A DNA stretch of 64,000 bases from Fratercula arctica (GCA_947846985.1 CANTUZ010000001.1:112299757-112363756), one strand, 5' to 3'. Numbered from the stretch's first letter, positions 25,166 through 36,113 are shown. Translations and numbers: made by a program. Notes: generated from the letters alone by a model not told the origin.

Positions 25166-25789
25166 GTGGGGTGGACAGATAACTGGTTGAAAGACAGAGC
25201 TCAGAGGGTTGTGATTAGGGGCACAGAGTCTAGTTGGAGGTCAGTGACAAGTGGTGTTCCCCAGGGGTCAGTACTGGCTCCAGTCCTCTTCAATATATTC
25301 ATCAATGACCTGGATGAGGGGATAGAGTGCACCCTCAGCAAGTTTGACGATGACACAAAGCTGGGGGGGGTGGCTGACACAGCAGAAGGCTGTGCCGCCA
25401 TACAGAGAGACCTGGACAGGTTGGAGAGTGGGGCAGAGAGAAACCTTATGAAATTCAACAAGGGCAAGTGTAGGGTGCTGCACCTGGGGAGGAACAACCC
25501 CATGCACCAGTACAGGTTGGGGGCTGACCTGCTGGAGAGCAGCTCTGTGGAAAGAGATCTGGGAGTCCTGGTGGACAACAGGGTGACCATGAGCCAGGAA
25601 TGTGCCCTTGGGGCCAGGAAGGCCAATGGCATCCTGGGGTGCATCAAGAAGAGTGTGGCCAGCAGGTCAAGGGAGGTCATCCTCCCCCTCTACTCTGCAT
25701 TGGTGAGGCCGTATCTGGAGTACTGTGTCCAGTTCTGGGCTCCCCAGTTCAAGAGGGACAGGGAACTGCTGGGCTACAAAGATGATTAG
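25166..25789 (+). pseudogene. CR1 ORF2 fragment: RT palm/thumb
   Basis: A 207-codon open piece of CR1 ORF2 reverse transcriptase. It shows [20 protein letters not shown] (the palm block before the active site). The active-site box is written FDDD where intact copies have FADD, so both catalytic Asp remain while the preceding Ala is changed. Then come [16 protein letters not shown] and the [10 protein letters not shown] block. The frame ends at the small deletion near 25769. The endonuclease and most fingers are missing, so it cannot make a working LINE protein. Confidence 0.92.
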
Positions 25790-25867
25790 GGGACTTCTCT
25801 TTCTTCTGTTATGAAGAAAGGCTGAGGAAGTTGGGTCTTTTTAGTCTGGAAAAAAAGATGACTGGGG

Positions 25868-26203
25868 GTGGATCTTATCAAAGCTTATAAATACTTAAAG
25901 GATGGGTGTCAGGAGGATGGGACCAGGCTCTTTTCAGTGCTGCCTGGTGACAGAACAAGAGGTAATGGGCACAAACTCGAGCATAGGAAGTTCCACCTCA
26001 ACATGAGGAAAAACTTCTTTACCCTGAGGGTGGCAGAGCATTGGAACAGGCTGCCCAGAGAGGGTGTGGAGTCCCCCACTCTGGAGACATTCAAAACCCA
26101 CCTGGATGCGTTCCTGTGCAAATGCTCTACATGTCCCTGCTGTGGCAGGGGGGTTGGACTAGACAATCTGCAGAGGTCCCTTCCAACCCCTGCCATTCTG
26201 TGA
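25868..26203 (+). pseudogene. CR1 ORF2 C-terminal fragment
   Basis: The continuation of the same CR1 after the deletion and frame change. It contains the blocks [34 protein letters not shown] and [20 protein letters not shown], which are the usual CR1 ORF2 C-terminus. It stops within the 3' UTR just before the octamer tail. Confidence 0.9.
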
Positions 26204-29200
26204 TTCTGTGAAAGTGAAAGCTGAGGAAATCTCTACAGAGGAAAAAAACAGAGACAGAATTTAAAAAAACCAACACACCACTTTACATAAATAAGAACAT
26301 TTATTTTTTGAGTTAAATTGAATGCAAATTTCTTGGGCTTAGTTGCACTACTCTTAAAACATAAGAACTTACAGGCTCAACAAGGATCACGATCAATTCA
26401 CAGCAACTGCTAGCCTGATCTTATGTATTCCTTTTAGCTACTGTAAAGAGCTGACTATATAGGAACAGACTAAGTATAAACTCACCATTAATTCCATACT
26501 TCAAAGCTGTAAGCAGTTTCATGCTACCCTTCTCACTGTTCTTTCATTTGAGTGGAAAGGCAAATTAGAGTAGCCACACTGCTAGATTATCTTTTGTTGG
26601 GCTGTCTGCAGGAAATCTCTTAACATACTAGAGTACTGAAGTCCTTTGCTATCTCTTGCCAGGCACCCCAAACGAGCCAATTTGCCTTCTTAAAAGTTGC
26701 TATCATAGCCATATGCTGACCCTGGAAATTATATGAATAAAACACTCATTAAAAAACAAGCTTCCTATATGTAGCTTTTGCTTTTACAGTAAACTTGCTA
26801 TAATATTGGAGCTGTCAAAGTTGTCTGACTTCAGATTCCTGGTCCCGTTAATGCTACATTTCTTGTAAACAATTATTAAAGCTTAGTATTATGAATGAAA
26901 GAATATTTATAATGCAGGGCAGGCTTAATGTTGGCATTGCATTTCCATTAGGAACAGTCTTCCAAAGATATCCCTTTTTAGAAAAACTAGCATACAAAAA
27001 GCACAAAACATGAAGACCTTTTTTTAAGTCAAACTGCTACCAAACTGCTGAAAGATAGCTCCTATAATGAATTCCCGTCTAAATCCACGCTGACATTTTT
27101 TAAATCGAATGTCACAATTTCACCTAAAAAAAATTTAATGTATTATTCATTAACCTAGGTATCAACAAGCAATAACTTTAGAAAAAATTAGCAGCTTCAG
27201 TAGAACTTCTGTCAGAATTTGAGTTATCAGTAATCCTTGTGATAGAGGGAAGGAAAAAAAATTTGAAAGACGTTCTGGCTAACCATGAAGCAATTTGATC
27301 TAATATAAAAGTGCTTGGGTACAACTGAAGAACAATTCCATTCATCCTGCTAATAGAAACAGACTAGATTTTCATCCATATCTGTGGTAAGGGCATGAAA
27401 TAGATGAAAAAGTCTTAGAGAAGGTCATAGTCATGAACAGACAATGAAGCAAAACCACTGTCTTCAGAGGGTTGAGGATTTCTGTAATAATGAAAAACTG
27501 GCAGCTGGATTTGTGCTGTGAGAGACAAAAGGGCTTGTGTGGGTAGGAAATAAAAGTGGGGAATAAAGGCCTGAAGACAAAAGTTTGCTGAATACTGATT
27601 TATCAGAAATTGATCACTTCCATTGTTACCTCAAGGCTGTCATCTACCTGCAAAACATAGTATTTACCTACTTGAGAATGTTTACTGCAGAAACCATTAA
27701 TTCAGAAACTCTCATAGAAAAAAAAGGGAGCCAGTGTTCAGCTGTTCAGGTGTATCTGGCAAGTATTTATGCCTTTCTCATGGTGAAATAATAGGAGCTT
27801 CTACTGCTAACTAGATAATTTCTTTCAACGTTTTCAGAAAACCTAGACCTTAATTTTGTGGTGTGTCCTCTTGAAAGAATGTGAAGTATGCCCCTAGTCA
27901 GTAAGAAAATGGTAACAGAACAGAGTCTAAACTAACCCAGGAAAAATCTAGAGTGAATTTTGGATTATAGGGTTCGATGGATGCTAGATTGAGAGGTGAA
28001 AAAGAAAAGGAAGTGGGTAAGAACGAAGTGGAATAATACAGGACTGGGCTATAGAAAAGACAGAAGTGAATAGAACATACTTATTTTGTTGAAAGGAAGC
28101 TAAAGAGCTTTTATCCACAATGAGTAAACAAGATGCAGGAAGAGGGGATAAAGAGAATATGGATGAGGAACTAAAACAAAATTAGTTAAAAGAAAAAAAT
28201 AGCATGGTCTTTCCTCCTCTCATTTCTTGAGAACATTTTCATGCTACCAGTTTACATCTTCTGTTGCGTATTTTTCCCCTCAAACACAAAGCCCTGAATT
28301 AAAGAAGAATAATATTTCAACACTAAAATTATTCATAATAGAGATGAAGAGAGGGCAAGTACAATAGGCTTGAGCTATATTTTGCTTGAGAGATAATAAA
28401 AACAACCTAAAGCAAACAGCCTTGATTCAGCAAAGCTGGTAAGTGAGTATTTATTAAATTCCTTCAGAATTCAAGAAATCTTTTCTGTATTTATTCATGA
28501 TTACTGTAAAATTTGTGTATGCTACCACATGCTCTAGAAAGTTCAGAATAGAGTTTGGGTTCTTAAATGATGTAGACACTTAAAAAAACCCAAAATCTGA
28601 TGTGTTTGACATTTCTATGCTTATAATTATGTCTATAAAAATTAGAGAACTGAGAGAAATCATAGAAACACAGATATGAGGAAATGAAGAGAGTGTCATT
28701 TGACCCGTACAATATCAACAGAAGTGCCAACTTTGCTTCTGTTTATAGTGTAAAACTAACCAATATTTAAATAATGAAATGATAATATCATGTTTCCAAT
28801 CTGTAATTGCACTTGAGCCATTGGAACCTTGAACATCTGCTGGAGCAATGTTACACGATTCGACCTTTATCTGATATCTGAAAAAAACGTATGTGCAGGA
28901 TTACAGAATCAGGGAAGGAAAAGAAAAGATACAATAAGCATACTGTACACTCATTCATTTGACAAAAATGACCATATTAAGGACTTGAATTAAATCCCTT
29001 CAAAAGAAAATCCACAGTTACACATTGGATTCCAAAAGTCTCAATTTGCAACTAGGTCTAGAGTATTACATAGGAAGCGCTCTTAAAAAAATGATAACAC
29101 TATGCAACAAATGGCACAGAAGACTGATGGCAATTCTAAATTGACTATTAATAGAATTCTAAATAATGCATAGAATATGCTGTCTTGCACAAGCTGTCTG

Positions 29201-30358
29201 ATAACAGTTAGGGAATGATAACTTGATTACTTTTTACTAGTGCCAGTATTGATTCTTATTATTTTGTTTCCCTTTGAATGACTCTGATCTGCAATAATAG
29301 AATATATTTCTCATAGAGGTTGAGCTGATGACAATGTTCTTTTAAATAGTCAGGTAGAACAGTGGTAGCCTATAAACTGATGTACCCATCTACCAGGGGG
29401 ACTGGTTACTCAAATGCACGTCAAAAGCAGTAATCGGGAGAAAAGTATCAGCTACTGTCAGGAAACCACCAATCCTCAGCCAGTCTCTATTAAACATGCC
29501 AGGTCAAAGTTTAGACCTGGTAAAAGAGTGATAATCGGAAAAATGGGCATTCACTATTAACTTAGTTTTCAATAAGTAAAGGACTTACAGAGCTCAGTAA
29601 CATATGCAGGTTTATGAATTGGGACATGGCAGACATTGAATTTCATGTACCGAACATCTGTCATATTCTTACCAATGCATATTATCTCCAAATCTGGAAA
29701 TTGGGGGCATAAATATCATGTATAAATAGTGGTGATTTTTTCCTCCCCTCCAATTTATAAATACGTAAATACTTCTGACTCAAAAGGAACTGAATAGAAA
29801 GGATTACATGGACTAACAGAATAGAAAAAAAATAAATTAAGGAGACATCTATGGTATATATCAAATCTAAACATGCAGGTAAATCATGAACTCAGAAACA
29901 AACCAAAACTCAATATTATTTGACAAGTTATTCATCCAGGACAACCTTGAATGAGTTTGACACAGACTTGGGAAAAGCCTTCATAACTGTTTTAGGACCA
30001 TATCTACATCTGTCAACCAAGAACCTTGTCCAGAATTAGTTTAAGCAAACCGCTAAGACATATTAATAAGTATTAATTTGCTATACTGGGACATCTGTAA
30101 TCAGGGACTTTCTCTGTATTTACAAAAGTTGGGATAAATCCATTAAACGTGCTAAGCTAAAATATGTAACTTCAGCATGTTAAATGCATGGGCTTTAACT
30201 AGAAAATAGTTTAGTTCATGATGTGAGCGTTTGTTCGTTTGTCTTAAGTTTTCCACAGGTTTCAGACTCTACTCCTAATTGAAAATAGAAAAAAGAAGTA
30301 ATCTCAATTGTCATAAACAGATTTTTAAGACAGTGTACTCTAAATCCTTCCCTTAATG

Positions 30359-30377
30359 AAAAAAAAAAAAAAAAAAG
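30359..30377. repeat. poly-A tract (19 A)
   Basis: An uninterrupted A run with no attached element. Confidence 0.88.
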
Positions 30378-31283
30378 ATTAATGTTTGTAATTTGATTTT
30401 GTGAAATACATATCATGATTTATGGCATATAGCTGGTATTTTCATTACCAATTATAACTGTACTTCATGTTTAATGATGTCAGGTACTAGCAAGTATTCT
30501 AGCTCTAAACCGCAGATTTCCTTCATATTTAATTTCTTAATTAATAGTAGTTCTAAGTTCATATTAAATGTCTTAGTTAAATTTTATAAATTCAAGCAAA
30601 AAGGATAAATGAACCAGAAACATTTTAGACAAGATCTCCCATAAGTTTAACAAAGTCAACATGTAATCTGCTCATAAACAACAAAACTAAAAAATTAGTT
30701 TCTCAACTATTAAATACCAATGGGAAAAACTTATCATCTGAGAGAAATATTTCACAGCTTGGTAGTACATTTAGTATGACTCCAAATTAAAATATGTTTG
30801 CCCTGATTCACAAGTACTTAAACAAAGCAACCAAAGGAAGCATAGTAACCACTAGGCTGTAACTTATTCCTACAACTATGTTTATTTCACTTTTTTTTAG
30901 TACTGGACCATGTATCAGCCATGTCTTGTTGCATTTTTAAGTAGAGAAAATGTTGTTCTACTCCCAACCAACTACTCCTCACCTATTCCATGCAAGCTTT
31001 GCTATGCATATGACTAGTATCCTCTCAAACGAGTTCTTAAAAGTTGAAGTCAGCGTAATATAGAAAATGAAAGTGTTAGTGAATGTATTATGTTAGATTT
31101 ATTAAGACTCTCTGGGGTATATAACATTTCAAAATCTGCTTTTAACATTTATTTCCTGATATGTGTTACAGGATTTCAATAAATATAGAAATTGTAAAAC
31201 TGAAATCACCACATTTATAAAATCATTTTATATTACTATCAGAATACCAGTCTACAATACCTATATCTATACTACCAGAATAT

Positions 31284-31336
31284 CCCTCCCAGCTCCCTCC
31301 CCTCCCCCCCCCCTTTTTTTTTTAAAAAAAAAAAAA
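31284..31336. repeat. pyrimidine tract (C then T run) followed by poly-A
   Basis: A C-rich stretch passes into a long C run, then 10 T, then 13 A. The T-then-A junction makes a perfect short inverted repeat. It is low-complexity sequence that could stall polymerases. Confidence 0.85.
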
Positions 31337-33858
31337 GGAAATGTAATGGAAATTTAAGACTTCACATTGTTTTACTCTTTGGAAACATCAATTATTTCAG
31401 ACTAAATATGCAAATGTGTTTAAAAATGAAATATCACAGATAGAGATAAAGGGCATTAGGCAGTTTTTAGCAATATAGACCCTTCCATCTTGAATGTGTG
31501 TTATTCTCTAAAGTGAAATTCTTCCAGACTTTTACAAAAGTTCACTCATTTTCCAAACAATTTGGTAGATAAACATAGAAGAAAAAAAATAGAAAATCAA
31601 AAGCCTAACTTTCACATGAAAAAAAATCGGGGCAAGGTGGGGGGGAATCCTCCTTCATTCTTCACACTCTATTTGTGAATGATGCTGATACATTAAATAC
31701 TTGACAAAATAAAAGGGAGAATAAAAGGGAGAGGAAAAAAAAGAAGGCAAGTAAAATCCAATGAGGCCCTTATGTTCGAAGGCCATAAATCAGTTCCAGA
31801 AATCTATTGATTCTATACAGAACCCATCACATGCCTGTCCGCATCCACTGGACTGATTTAAGAGTTAGCTAACAGCTCAATATTTCCTCCTACCAGCAGA
31901 TTCGTAAGTTGTAAAAATTCTTAGCTTCCTTGTAGTCATTAGATTTGTCATGTTTAAAACCCGCTGTAAACCCATCTATTAGTCTTCCATATAACAGTTG
32001 CAATAGGTCACATAGAGAAGTCACGTCACTCCAATTGTAAGGGAAAATGGGCCATAGGTCACTAATTCCTTTGAGTTTGTCCACCGTATCAATATGTTGA
32101 ACAAACTTGTACTAGCTCATCAAACAAAACTCTTAAATTATATGAGCGTAGGCCACATCTATTTCCAGTGCTAGCACTTCCTCAGCTTGAGTCTCAAGAG
32201 CAAAGAAGCAGAGTCTGGTAAGTTGCAAGTCTTGCAATACGCATTTTTTACTTTTAAACCATTCCTTAAAGATCTATTACAGAATTCACTCTTTACTCAA
32301 AATATCTCACCTCTTCCATTGCACTAGCTAACTGTTGGCTGTAGGTACATGTGAGTGATTAAGTGACCAGCACTACTGGACCTCAGGGAAGACATCCATC
32401 CTCTCAGTTCCAGTTTGACTAAAAGACAAACAAAAAGTTATGAGGAGTCTGTGCCAGTCCCTAGTTTTTTAAAGCTGACATTTTCCAAGTTCTTCACAGA
32501 GTCATGAGTATAAAACAGAGACTAACATTTACAAGTCAAAATTTTGCTACCGTACATTAAGCAGACAGACTACCAAGGAAGGCCTATATTAAGGTATAAG
32601 CGTCATGATATTGAGTCTCTGATTAAAGGAATCGAACATTTTACATGACTAACATATACAAGCATTTAAAATTGTAAAGTGTGTATATGTAGCAAATGGT
32701 CCTCATTCTTCTGTAATGTTGTGGACATACCCAGGATGTGCAGGAATATTAAAACAGATTTATGTTTTTCTTCTTGCAAAAGGGAGCAATGGCAATAGCT
32801 TCTAAAAACTATAATTATAAGACAAATATCTTCTATAGGAAATAATCATATATTGTCTAAGAGATATAGAAAACTAGATTTACAAAGTACTTGGTACAAG
32901 AGGTGAATTTTGTACAAGCAAAAATATTTTGATAAATGGAGTGTAAAATGTAAATTAATTGTGTTCAGAATGCACAGTCTGTTCCCTCGTTCAGTTTCAG
33001 AGTTACACTAAAGAAACCATAACCTTGAGCACAAAACTTGGGTGTCAGAGATGGCCTTCATGTGTCTGTTATCCTTTCTTGACAATACAAATAAAAACAT
33101 AATATATTTGCATTTCTTTTTTTCTTGCCATGCTTCTGAAGAGTAAATGCACATTTAGGTAAAAATTAAATGCAGAAAAAATTCCATTAGAAACACTGCT
33201 GAAAGAAAACAAGCTGAAATTATGATGCTTTGCTTAAAGAGGGTTCTGCCTTTGCATTTTAAAGCTGGATTTATAATGCCTAACTTTAGTCTCTCTGGAG
33301 TGATATTGACAGGGCTTACTGAAAATGATACCTTGAAGAGAAAAGCTGCACTATAATATTGATGAGTAACATTTCCTTAAACTATTTTGAATAACGTTAA
33401 ATACCATAGACATGATCAATCTTTGGTTTCGATTCCTTACATCAAGGTCCATTTTATTTATTAGAAGAAATGGTTTGTTGTCAATCATGTTTTAGGAGAT
33501 GAAGAGAAAGAAAGTATTCTTTTTCTGACACAAGAATTCTCCCCTTTCTTCCCTGAGAGTTTTTATATGAAGTACCTCAACTGCTGCTGCACGTGGGCTG
33601 AGTGAGATCAAGTGATTGGCATAACTTAGGCAAACAGTGTTAGGGCTGAGAGATCTGGACTGGTTTGCTTCCTTTGAAGGAATGGGGGTGTGTCTTGATT
33701 TATAGTCAGAGATCTCTAGGTATTGCTCAAATATACACATAAATAATACGCTGTTGCTCACACTCGTGTTTTCCTGTTAAACTATAGCGAAGCACTGAAA
33801 TGCCCACATGGAAGATACTCCAGAAACGCAAATGAGTAAGTGTGTCTGCATTTATATA

Positions 33859-33863
33859 TACAT
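33859..33863. repeat. 5-bp target-site duplication, left copy
   Basis: TACAT immediately precedes the first base of the left LTR (TG). The same five bases follow the last base of the right LTR at 36076-36080. A 5-bp duplication is typical of ERVL-class integrase. Confidence 0.85.
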
Positions 33864-34205
33864 TGTCCTGGTTCCGGCAGGGACAGGGTTAAGTATTCCA
33901 TGCCATGTGAGCCGCGCCCACCCTGAGGTTAAAAGGAGGGAGGGGGCGAGCAGTCGGGTTCGGGTTCCGAGCGGGCTGGCGCGTCCCGGGGCCGGACCGG
34001 CGGGGAGCGGCGGTTCCGTATTCGCGTCTGTATATTTCTCTGTCGCTGTTATTGTTGTTGTTTTCTTGTTCCCTTTGCTGTTCTGTTAAACTGCCTTTGT
34101 CTCAACCCAAGAGTTTTGCCTTTTTCTTTTGATCCTTCCCGTACCGGGAAGCGCTGGGCGAGCGACACGTGGTTCTTTGTTGCCATCTGAGGCCAAACCA
34201 CGACA
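33864..34205 (+). mobile_element. complete ERVL-type LTR, left (plus orientation)
   Basis: It begins TGTCCTGGTT and ends AAACCACGACA, so the terminal bases are TG...CA with short inverted termini (TGTCCTGGTT against TGTCGTGGTT). The middle is very GC- and CpG-rich. The 3' part has the 'ctcaacccaagagttttgcc' block, shared in altered form with the LTR at 41 kb. A TTAAAAGG word near 33929 could be its TATA element. No primer-binding site follows; CR1 sequence begins at once. It is identical by eye to the right LTR. Confidence 0.85.
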
Positions 34206-34820
34206 CATTGAAAGGAACAGATGGATCTAGTCCATTAATACATGGCTCCGCGGCTGGTGTCGCCGCCACACTTTTGGGTTTTTTAACCACGGGATGGCCT
34301 ACATGGCACTGGGCTTATTAGCATCAAATGGGAAACACCTTTCTCAAAGGGGGAAGAGGGTCTTTGCCCAAGAGGTTGCGGGGCTGATCGACAAGGCTTT
34401 AAACTGGATGTGAAGGGGGAGGGGGATGATAATATTAGGCTTGTCTGTGACAAGCTGTGGGACAACACGTCAGGGATAGAGGGATGGGGACACTAGTAAG
34501 GACCTTCAGCCTGTTTCCCCGAGGCATGCTGGGGATGCTACATCACAGCCAAAGTCTTACGGAGACTAGCCAGGGGTTCCTGAGGCAGTCCAAGTCAACA
34601 GGAAAACACCCGTGAAACACCCCAAAGGGTGCTCCTCTAAGAAGGCGTCACAGCCAACAGCCCGGCTGAAGTGCCTCTACACGAATGCGTGCAGCATGGG
34701 CAACAAACAGGAGGAGTTGGAAGCTACCGTGCTGCTGGAAAGTTATGACATAGTAGCCATTACCGAAACCTGGTGGGACGAATCCTACGACTGGGATGTG
34801 GCTATTGATGGCTACAGGCT
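34206..34820 (+). mobile_element. CR1 5' segment in left palindrome arm
   Basis: This holds the region upstream of CR1 ORF2 (about 34206-34611), then the start of the ORF2 endonuclease in an open frame from 34612: CLYTNACSMGNKQEELE, then AITETWWDESYDWDV. These match the Asn- and Glu-bearing N-terminal motifs of APE-type LINE endonucleases. It stops at the block DGYRL where the spacer fold-back begins. The assignment of the leader part to CR1 rests on its position and on similarity to the older copy at 43.2 kb. Confidence 0.75.
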
Positions 34821-35118
34821 GTAGCCATCTACAGCTACAGGAGACGTTGTGCTCGAAGGCTCTCGTCCTGCTGGGGGATTTCAACCACCCCAACATCTGC
34901 TGGAAAAGAAGGCTTCATCAGTAGGTTCTCCTTGATCAGGTGGCCTGTAGTAGGCACCAAGCACAAGGTTCCCCTTATTGCCCTGACCTCTAATTCCTAC
35001 CCATAAGCTTTTGACTTCCTCTTGGCTGTTCTTTAGGGACATCTCTTCACACTCCATCCATTCCTTAACAGAGAGGGCAACAACTCCGCCCCTCCTTCCT
35101 CGCCTGTCCCTTCTGAAC
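34821..35118. other. asymmetric spacer of the palindrome, CR1-derived
   Basis: It is made of three pieces. Bases 34819-34829 (starting just inside the arm) repeat in reverse the last 11 bases of the arm (gatggctacag at 34807-34817), with one base between, making a tight hairpin. Bases about 34832-34905 are plus-strand CR1 endonuclease sequence with the block LLGDFNHPNICW. From about 34906 to 35118 there is minus-strand CR1 lying between the arm end and that block in a normal element (GRRGGVVAL to RPPDQGEPTDEAFF). So the centre holds later CR1 segments in opposite orientations, joined at a short aaaag overlap. Confidence 0.75.
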
Positions 35119-35327
35119 AGCCTGTAGCCATCAATAGCCACATCCCAGTCGTAGGATTCGTCCCACCAGGTTTCGGTAATGGCTACTATGTCATAACTTT
35201 CCAGCAGCACGGTAGCTTCCAACTCCTCCTGTTTGTTGCCCATGCTGCACGCATTCGTGTAGAGGCACTTCAGCCGGGCTGTTGGCTGTGACGCCTTCTT
35301 AGAGGAGCACCCTTTGGGGTGTTTCAC
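34906..35327 (-). pseudogene. CR1 ORF2 endonuclease N-terminal half, right arm copy
   Basis: Read on the minus strand this is an uninterrupted frame for the first part of a LINE APE-type endonuclease. It shows TNACSMGNKQEELE (metal or active-site Asn region), AITETWWDE (catalytic Glu region), GRRGGVVAL, LWVGIRG and GAYYRPPDQGEPTDEAFF. It then breaks at the inversion junction. The GDFN motif that should follow lies on the opposite strand in the spacer. No reverse transcriptase is present, so the protein would be incomplete. Confidence 0.85.
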
Positions 35328-35733
35328 GGGTGTTTTCCTGTTGACTTGGACTGCCTCAGGAACCCCTGGCTAGTCTCCGTAAGACTTTGGCTGTGATGTA
35401 GCATCCCCAGCATGCCTCGGGGAAACAGGCTGAAGGTCCTTACTAGTGTCCCCATCCCTCTATCCCTGACGTGTTGTCCCACAGCTTGTCACAGACAAGC
35501 CTAATATTATCATCCCCCTCCCCCTTCACATCCAGTTTAAAGCCTTGTCGATCAGCCCCGCAACCTCTTGGGCAAAGACCCTCTTCCCCCTTTGAGAAAG
35601 GTGTTTCCCATTTGATGCTAATAAGCCCAGTGCCATGTAGGCCATCCTGTGGTTAAAAAACCCAAAAGTGTGGCGGCGACACCAGCCACGGAGCCATGTA
35701 TTAATGGACTAGATCCATCTGTTCCTTTCAATG
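35119..35733 (-). mobile_element. CR1 5' segment in right palindrome arm
   Basis: The reverse complement of 34206-34820, same length, with two differences only. In both cases the left arm has CG where this arm reads TG or CA on the corresponding strand, as expected from deamination of methylated CpG after the palindrome formed. Confidence 0.8.
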
Positions 35734-36075
35734 TGTCGTGGTTTGGCCTCAGATGGCAACAAAGAACCACGTGTCGCTCGCCCAGCGCTTCCCGGTACGG
35801 GAAGGATCAAAAGAAAAAGGCAAAACTCTTGGGTTGAGACAAAGGCAGTTTAACAGAACAGCAAAGGGAACAAGAAAACAACAACAATAACAGCGACAGA
35901 GAAATATACAGACGCGAATACGGAACCGCCGCTCCCCGCCGGTCCGGCCCCGGGACGCGCCAGCCCGCTCGGAACCCGAACCCGACTGCTCGCCCCCTCC
36001 CTCCTTTTAACCTCAGGGTGGGCGCGGCTCACATGGCATGGAATACTTAACCCTGTCCCTGCCGGAACCAGGACA
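35734..36075 (-). mobile_element. complete ERVL-type LTR, right (minus orientation)
   Basis: A 342-bp LTR identical by eye to the left LTR but inverted, so its U3 terminus (TGTCCTGG on the minus strand) faces outward against the right TACAT. Its U5 terminus faces inward and abuts CR1 sequence. A normal provirus would have this LTR in the same direction as the left one. Confidence 0.85.
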
Positions 36076-36080
36076 TACAT
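36076..36080. repeat. 5-bp target-site duplication, right copy
   Basis: TACAT directly follows the outer end of the right LTR and matches 33859-33863. Confidence 0.85.
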
Positions 36081-36113
36081 CTATTCATATAAAAAATGAA
36101 TAGATGTATATAT
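36076..36113. repeat. AT-rich hairpin; half of a split target palindrome
   Basis: Bases 36076-36088 (tacatctattcat) pair perfectly with 36096-36108. If the insertion and one TACAT are removed, the left flank 33854-33863 joins 36081-36088 to give an 18-base arm (atatatacatctattcat). That arm pairs perfectly with 36096-36113 across a 7-base loop. The composite element therefore landed inside one arm of a native hairpin. Confidence 0.8.

Larger units (their letters stand above)
25085..26210 (+). mobile_element. CR1 LINE, 5'-truncated copy
   Basis: The plus strand starts inside the RT domain ('gacttcagcaaggcttttga', the DFSKAFDT block). It continues through the thumb and C-terminal regions to the CR1 3' end, 'ccattctgtgattctgtg', two units of the octamer tail. 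ORF2 is broken by a deletion near 25769 of about 22 bases, judged against the related copy at 41.4-42.2 kb. It belongs to the same subfamily as that copy, which sits in opposite orientation (both have the block [15 protein letters not shown]). No target duplication is evident. Confidence 0.96.
26211..33858. other. long AT-rich non-coding stretch
   Basis: About 7.6 kb without a recognisable gene or interspersed repeat. It contains poly-A at 30359-30377 and a pyrimidine-to-A homopolymer block at 31284-31336. Open frames are short (at most 89 codons) and featureless. It may be intron or intergenic DNA. Confidence 0.55.
33864..36075. mobile_element. palindromic LTR-CR1 composite element
   Basis: A 2212-bp unit with two 957-bp arms (33864-34820 and 35119-36075) that are reverse complements of each other without a single indel. 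They flank a 298-bp asymmetric spacer. By eye only two positions differ (34251 versus 35688, and 34291 versus 35648). Each arm is LTR (342 bp) followed directly by CR1 5' sequence (615 bp). The outer ends are both U3 termini (TGTCCTGG), and a TACAT duplication borders the unit. A normal provirus has direct LTRs, a primer-binding site and gag-pol; none of these is present. It was probably integrated as one palindromic molecule. Confidence 0.85.

Noticed and set aside
25201..25680. Long frames antisense to CR1 ORF2 (also at 45188-45724 and 55783-56097)
   Set aside because: They are shadows of the GC-rich CR1 coding strand and do not encode recognisable proteins.
33808..34089. 93-codon frame across the left LTR
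   Set aside because: It runs from host flank into a GC-rich LTR, where stops are rare. Its mirror in the right LTR is the same non-coding sequence, and it has no domain.
33864..36075. Palindrome as a plain assembly or hairpin-read artefact
   Set aside because: The flanks are not mirrored, a single 5-bp duplication brackets the unit, the centre is asymmetric and the arms carry CpG-type differences. An artefact would mirror into the flanks and be identical. Raw reads would still be the final test.
33864..36075. Palindrome as a foldback-type DNA transposon with long terminal inverted repeats
   Set aside because: The inverted repeats are made of an LTR with TG...CA ends and LINE endonuclease sequence. 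No transposase or DNA-transposon terminus is present.
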